A stretch of 46,389 nt of DNA. It comes from Methanosarcina sp. GTDB lineage: Archaea; Halobacteriota; Methanosarcinia; Methanosarcinales; Methanosarcinaceae. Made by a program: the position numbers and the translations under genes. The notes beneath the pieces are model-generated. The model was not told where the DNA came from, made no database searches, and saw only the letters and a list, made by a program, of their open reading frames with translations. Below are positions 43,875 to 46,389 of the stretch, in pieces. The stretch is from NCBI RefSeq assembly GCF_028693135.1, contig NZ_JAQUVZ010000026.1:1-46389 (forward strand), in the 5' to 3' direction. The first letter of the stretch is position 1, and the number at the start of each line of letters is the position of its first letter.

Positions 43875-45482
43875 ATGGCTAAAAGGATTGCACTGATCGT
43901 ATTACTTGCCGTTTTTATCTTCTCCGGCCTCTCAATGGTCGCTTTTGCGGCAGATGAAGTGGAGTGGGTGGAGAAACAAAATGATGCAACACTTAATTGG
44001 GGAAAGACAGTAACCGTAGAAGGCTATGAAATAAAAGCAGAAGATTTCAACGAAGACAAAATGGTTTTCGTTTCGATTTCAAAGGATGGGGAAAAATTAA
44101 AGACTGCTCCTCTTACGGCAGGGATGGAATTCGCATATGATGATGAGATAAAAGTTTATGCCCAGAGTGTAGATCCAAATTATGAAATTATCACCAAAGA
44201 TGGAAAGGAATTCAAGACCGGAAATTGGAATCCATCTGCTAAACTGGATATTCTTGTAAGAGGAAAGCCGAGTTTTGACATAAAGATCGAAACTGATAAA
44301 GATACATACGATTCTAAAGCTATAGGGGATAAAAGAATCGATGTAACGGTAACAGTTAAAAATAATGGGGAAGCAAAGGCTGAAAACGTTGTACTGACTG
44401 TTGATACCGGCGAGCTGGAAGTACTTAGTGGAAAAACGAAATACACATACACTAAAGTCCTTAAGGAAGAGACTGTTGAGCCCATTACTTTCACACTGAA
44501 AACGCCCACTCCCTGGGAAGATACGGATTTCAAAATCACCGCAAAAACTATCTGTGAGGATATTAAGGATAAAAAGTATGAACACGAAGGTTCCAAAACC
44601 ATAAAAATAGAACAAAAATGGGACCTCATTGTTTCAAAGAGTGCTACAAAAAAACGTCATATGGGAGAGCCGGTATATGTTTCAGTCACTGTTCGGAACG
44701 CAGGGCTATGCGACATAAACAATATCATCCTTAAAGATTCGATCCTTTCTAATATGCATCTTCAAAAAGATGCAACGCTTGATAAGACGCTTTCCCTGAA
44801 AGCCGGAGAAACAGCTGAAAAGGTTTTTGAGTATACCCTCATTCCGGAAAAACCTGGGGACTTTACCTTCCCAAAAACCGTAGCTACTTTCACTCTTCCA
44901 AACGGGAAGGATGGAGAAGTGACTTCCGATAATTCTGATACGACACTAATTTCCGGGCCCTATATTGAAATTACGAAAACTGTTAACAAACAGCAGCTAG
45001 ACCCTGGAGACGAACTGACTGTAACGGTCACTACGAAGAACACTGGAAATGTTGATGCAAGTGTAACTGTAACCGATACCGTGCCTTCCGAAGCTAAACT
45101 TATAAGTGGAGAAACGAGTTTCAAGCAGGTCCTTGGAAAAAGCGGTGGCTCAAGAACCCTCACTTACATCCTGCAGATGAATAAAAAAGGGGAAGTTCAA
45201 ATTCCTGCCTGCAAAGCAAGTTTCCTTGATCTTGACAAATATTCAGGAGAGGTCAAATCAGGAAGTCCTGTTGTTTATGTAGGAATACCAATGACCCTTG
45301 AAGGAAGCAGCTCACAACCGGAAGGGTCAACCGGCTCCAACCAGGAAAAAAATGAGCCTTCGGGTCAGGCGAGTACAGGGAACACGGAAGAAGATTATGG
45401 AGATACTCCGGGATTCAGCTCCATACTTGCTGTAACAGGGCTTCTGGCGGGAACAGGACTCCTGAGAAAGAGAAGCTCCTGA
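43875..45482 (+). CDS. Secreted surface protein with PGF-type C-terminal sorting signal
   Basis: 535 residues. Signal peptide MAKRIALIVLLAVFIFSGLSMVAFA. An N-terminal domain (about 28-130) precedes at least three immunoglobulin-like NEW3/CARDB/DUF11-type modules (DVTVTVKNNGEAKAENVVLTV; VYVSVTVRNAGLCDINNIIL; LTVTVTTKNTGNVDASVTVTD). A Ser/Gly/Glu-rich linker and the C-terminus DTPGFSSILAVTGLLAGTGLLRKRSS follow. The PGF motif, single helix and basic tail match the PGF-CTERM signal, which archaeosortases process before lipid anchoring. It is thus probably an S-layer-associated or cell-surface protein. Confidence 0.88.
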   Translation: MAKRIALIVLLAVFIFSGLSMVAFAADEVEWVEKQNDATLNWGKTVTVEGYEIKAEDFNEDKMVFVSISKDGEKLKTAPLTAGMEFAYDDEIKVYAQSVDPNYEIITKDGKEFKTGNWNPSAKLDILVRGKPSFDIKIETDKDTYDSKAIGDKRIDVTVTVKNNGEAKAENVVLTVDTGELEVLSGKTKYTYTKVLKEETVEPITFTLKTPTPWEDTDFKITAKTICEDIKDKKYEHEGSKTIKIEQKWDLIVSKSATKKRHMGEPVYVSVTVRNAGLCDINNIILKDSILSNMHLQKDATLDKTLSLKAGETAEKVFEYTLIPEKPGDFTFPKTVATFTLPNGKDGEVTSDNSDTTLISGPYIEITKTVNKQQLDPGDELTVTVTTKNTGNVDASVTVTDTVPSEAKLISGETSFKQVLGKSGGSRTLTYILQMNKKGEVQIPACKASFLDLDKYSGEVKSGSPVVYVGIPMTLEGSSSQPEGSTGSNQEKNEPSGQASTGNTEEDYGDTPGFSSILAVTGLLAGTGLLRKRSS

Positions 45483-45799
45483 ATGACTAAAAAAAGTTAA
45501 ACATTATTCTGGGTGCTCCCGGGTTTTCCGGGACATCCTTTTTCGCCCTGCCTACTCTACTTGTCAGACTGCTAAATGCCAGTATTCACAGTCATTTATT
45601 TTTTTTCTGCGTGACACCCTGTTTCACTTGCCGGTCTAATTCTCTACGTGGCTCATTGTAGATCCTTATCATTCAACCTGTTTTTATTTTCCCTTGCAGC
45701 CATATTGCTGCTTTCCTGACTTTACTTTCATTTTTTTCAGCTCCCATTCCTTGAATTGGGATTTCTGGAAATTTCCTTATTACCTATTAAGAACATTAG
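45483..45799. other. AT-rich spacer, no gene
   Basis: Pyrimidine-rich segments after the surface protein gene may terminate its transcript. No structured element or ORF is convincing. Confidence 0.4.
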
Positions 45800-45925
45800 A
45801 ATAAAAAGAGAAAGTTAACAATTAAAAAAAAGAGAAAGTTAACAATTAAAAAAAAGATGAAATTAACAATTAAAAAAAAGATAAAATTAATAATTAAAAA
45901 AAAGATAAAATTATAAATTAGAACA
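45800..45925. repeat. 24-bp tandem repeat upstream of the IscB RNA
   Basis: Five copies at 24-base spacing of AGAGAAAGTTAACAATTAAA followed by an A-run, decaying to AGATAAAATTATAAATT toward the right. It lies about 40-160 bases upstream of the IscB-associated segment. No start signal gives it coding potential. Confidence 0.85.
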
Positions 45926-45928
45926 TAG

Positions 45929-45945
45929 AACTTCTATAAAACCCT
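45929..45945 (+). promoter_or_regulatory. Possible promoter of the IscB RNA
   Basis: ACTTCTATAAAACC (about 45930-45943) is TATA-like. Transcription would begin about 25 bases on, near 45964, at the base of a hairpin GGGTAGTT/AATTACCC (45965-45972 with 45991-45998). Transcripts would thus include the guide region and the scaffold. Confidence 0.35.
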
Positions 45946-46024
45946 GGAACGAAATGAGAAAATCGGGTAGTTCACAAAAAGATCAAAGTCAATTACCCCT
46001 CCCTAAAACCTTCACCTAACGGCT

Positions 46025-46292
46025 CAGGTTTTTGAGGAAGGGGCTTGTCTAACAAGCCCTGGTTGACCAGATCACCGATAAGGAGCAATGGAAAATCGGT
46101 AAACGATAGGAAAGAAATAGTTACCCTTGAATGCCGCCTCAGTTTAAGGCTCTAAGGATGCCGGTTAAACAGTCCTGAGAGGTAGGGACAGTGCTTGCAT
46201 CGTTAAACCTTTCCATATCAGATCGAGAGGAAGACGGATTCCGGAATTGACTCCACAATTCAGATACGCATAACTCTTCGGAGGAAAACTAT
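46025..46292 (+). ncRNA. HEARO-type structured RNA / IscB omega-RNA
   Basis: A chain of hairpins ending at the iscB start codon: GGGCTTG-TCTAA-CAAGCCC (46041-46059); CTGGT-TG-ACCAG next to it; ACCGAT/ATCGGT (46074-46079 with 46095-46100); GCCT/AGGC near 46140-46155; GATGC/GCATC enclosing a GTCC/GGAC helix (about 46157-46205); GAATTG-ACTCCA-CAATTC (46244-46261); CTC-TTCG-GAG (46274-46283). HEARO RNAs lie directly upstream of IscB genes and act as omega-RNAs whose 5' segment is the guide. The 5' end is set here to include about 16 bases before the first scaffold stem; the exact guide boundary is inference. Confidence 0.8.
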
Positions 46293-46389
46293 ATGTTAGT
46301 TTTCGTAATCAATCAAAACAAAAAACCACTAATGCCCTGTAAACCTTCAAAAGCCAGAAAGCTACTGCAAGCAGGCAAGGCAAAAGTGG
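46293..46389 (+). CDS. iscB: IscB-like RNA-guided nuclease, N-terminal fragment (runs off the window)
   Basis: The first 32 codons are present, reading MLVFVINQNKKPLMPCKPSK then ARKLLQAGKAKV. PLMP and the ARKLL..GKAKV pattern are the N-terminal PLMP/RRXRR segment of IscB, the transposon-encoded relative of Cas9 with split RuvC and HNH domains. GGAGG at 46280-46284 gives good spacing to ATG 46293, but it lies partly within a UUCG-capped hairpin. The directly adjoining HEARO-type RNA upstream supports the call. RuvC, bridge helix and HNH domains cannot be checked in this window. Confidence 0.88.
   Translation, partial: MLVFVINQNKKPLMPCKPSKARKLLQAGKAKV

Noticed and set aside
45954-45957. ATGA as the HEARO insertion site
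   Set aside because: I recall ATGA/GTGA next to some HEARO copies, but here the similarity break is at 46043/46044, so this ATGA is probably unrelated.

Overview
This window looks like a piece of a Methanosarcina-type archaeal chromosome. The evidence is the gene set: two AmrS-type radical SAM proteins, a pyruvoyl-dependent arginine decarboxylase, two hydantoinase/oxoprolinase A paralogs, a secreted protein with a PGF-type C-terminal sorting signal, two TatA and two TatC genes, and TPR proteins. It also has AT-rich promoters with TATA-like boxes and long, repeat-rich intergenic regions. The genus is inferred from gene content and style. No rRNA or tRNA gene and no CRISPR array was seen.

Layout. 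1-330 carries hairpins that look like the right end of an IS200/IS605 (TnpB) element. 358-1863 holds AmrS copy 1 and a small DUF4177-like protein, followed by two minisatellites. 2631-9268 is a five-gene peptide/nickel-type ABC importer followed by an O-methyltransferase-like gene. 9430-9604 is a MITE-like element, then AmrS copy 2 (9882-10946). 11654-15183 holds a Nudix hydrolase, then tatA, tatA and tatC on the minus strand and a divergent second tatC. 15310-28000 holds two DMT exporters and a decayed third copy, a 1977-residue DUF4011/SF1 helicase/nuclease/DUF3320 protein, an HNH endonuclease and a TPR protein. 28007-33157 (minus) has PdaD and two HyuA-like proteins. 33497-34020 is a RelBE-like toxin-antitoxin pair. 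34635-45482 has a YgjP-type metallopeptidase, two small unknowns, a 1111-residue secreted TPR protein, an HD hydrolase, a NIF3 protein and the PGF-sorted surface protein.

The right edge (about 46025-46389) is the most striking locus: a structured RNA of the HEARO/omega-RNA type directly upstream of the first 32 codons of an IscB-like protein (PLMP motif visible). The DNA just upstream of the RNA scaffold, where an IscB guide would lie, aligns without gaps (44 of 56 bases) to an IS200/IS605-like right-end relic at 27432-27490 (minus). The IscB element therefore seems to sit in, or carry a guide against, the end of a different transposon family.

Three further themes recur. First, tandem duplication of translation initiation regions (Shine-Dalgarno plus start codon) at 4210-4250, 7116-7178, 7991-8068 and 33678-33741. 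Second, a modular dispersed intergenic repeat at four loci (11335, 16235, 25795, 34137). Third, many minisatellites with unit lengths of 10, 12, 15, 16, 18, 21, 24 and 26 bp. The two TatC proteins also appear to split the conserved functional residues between them.
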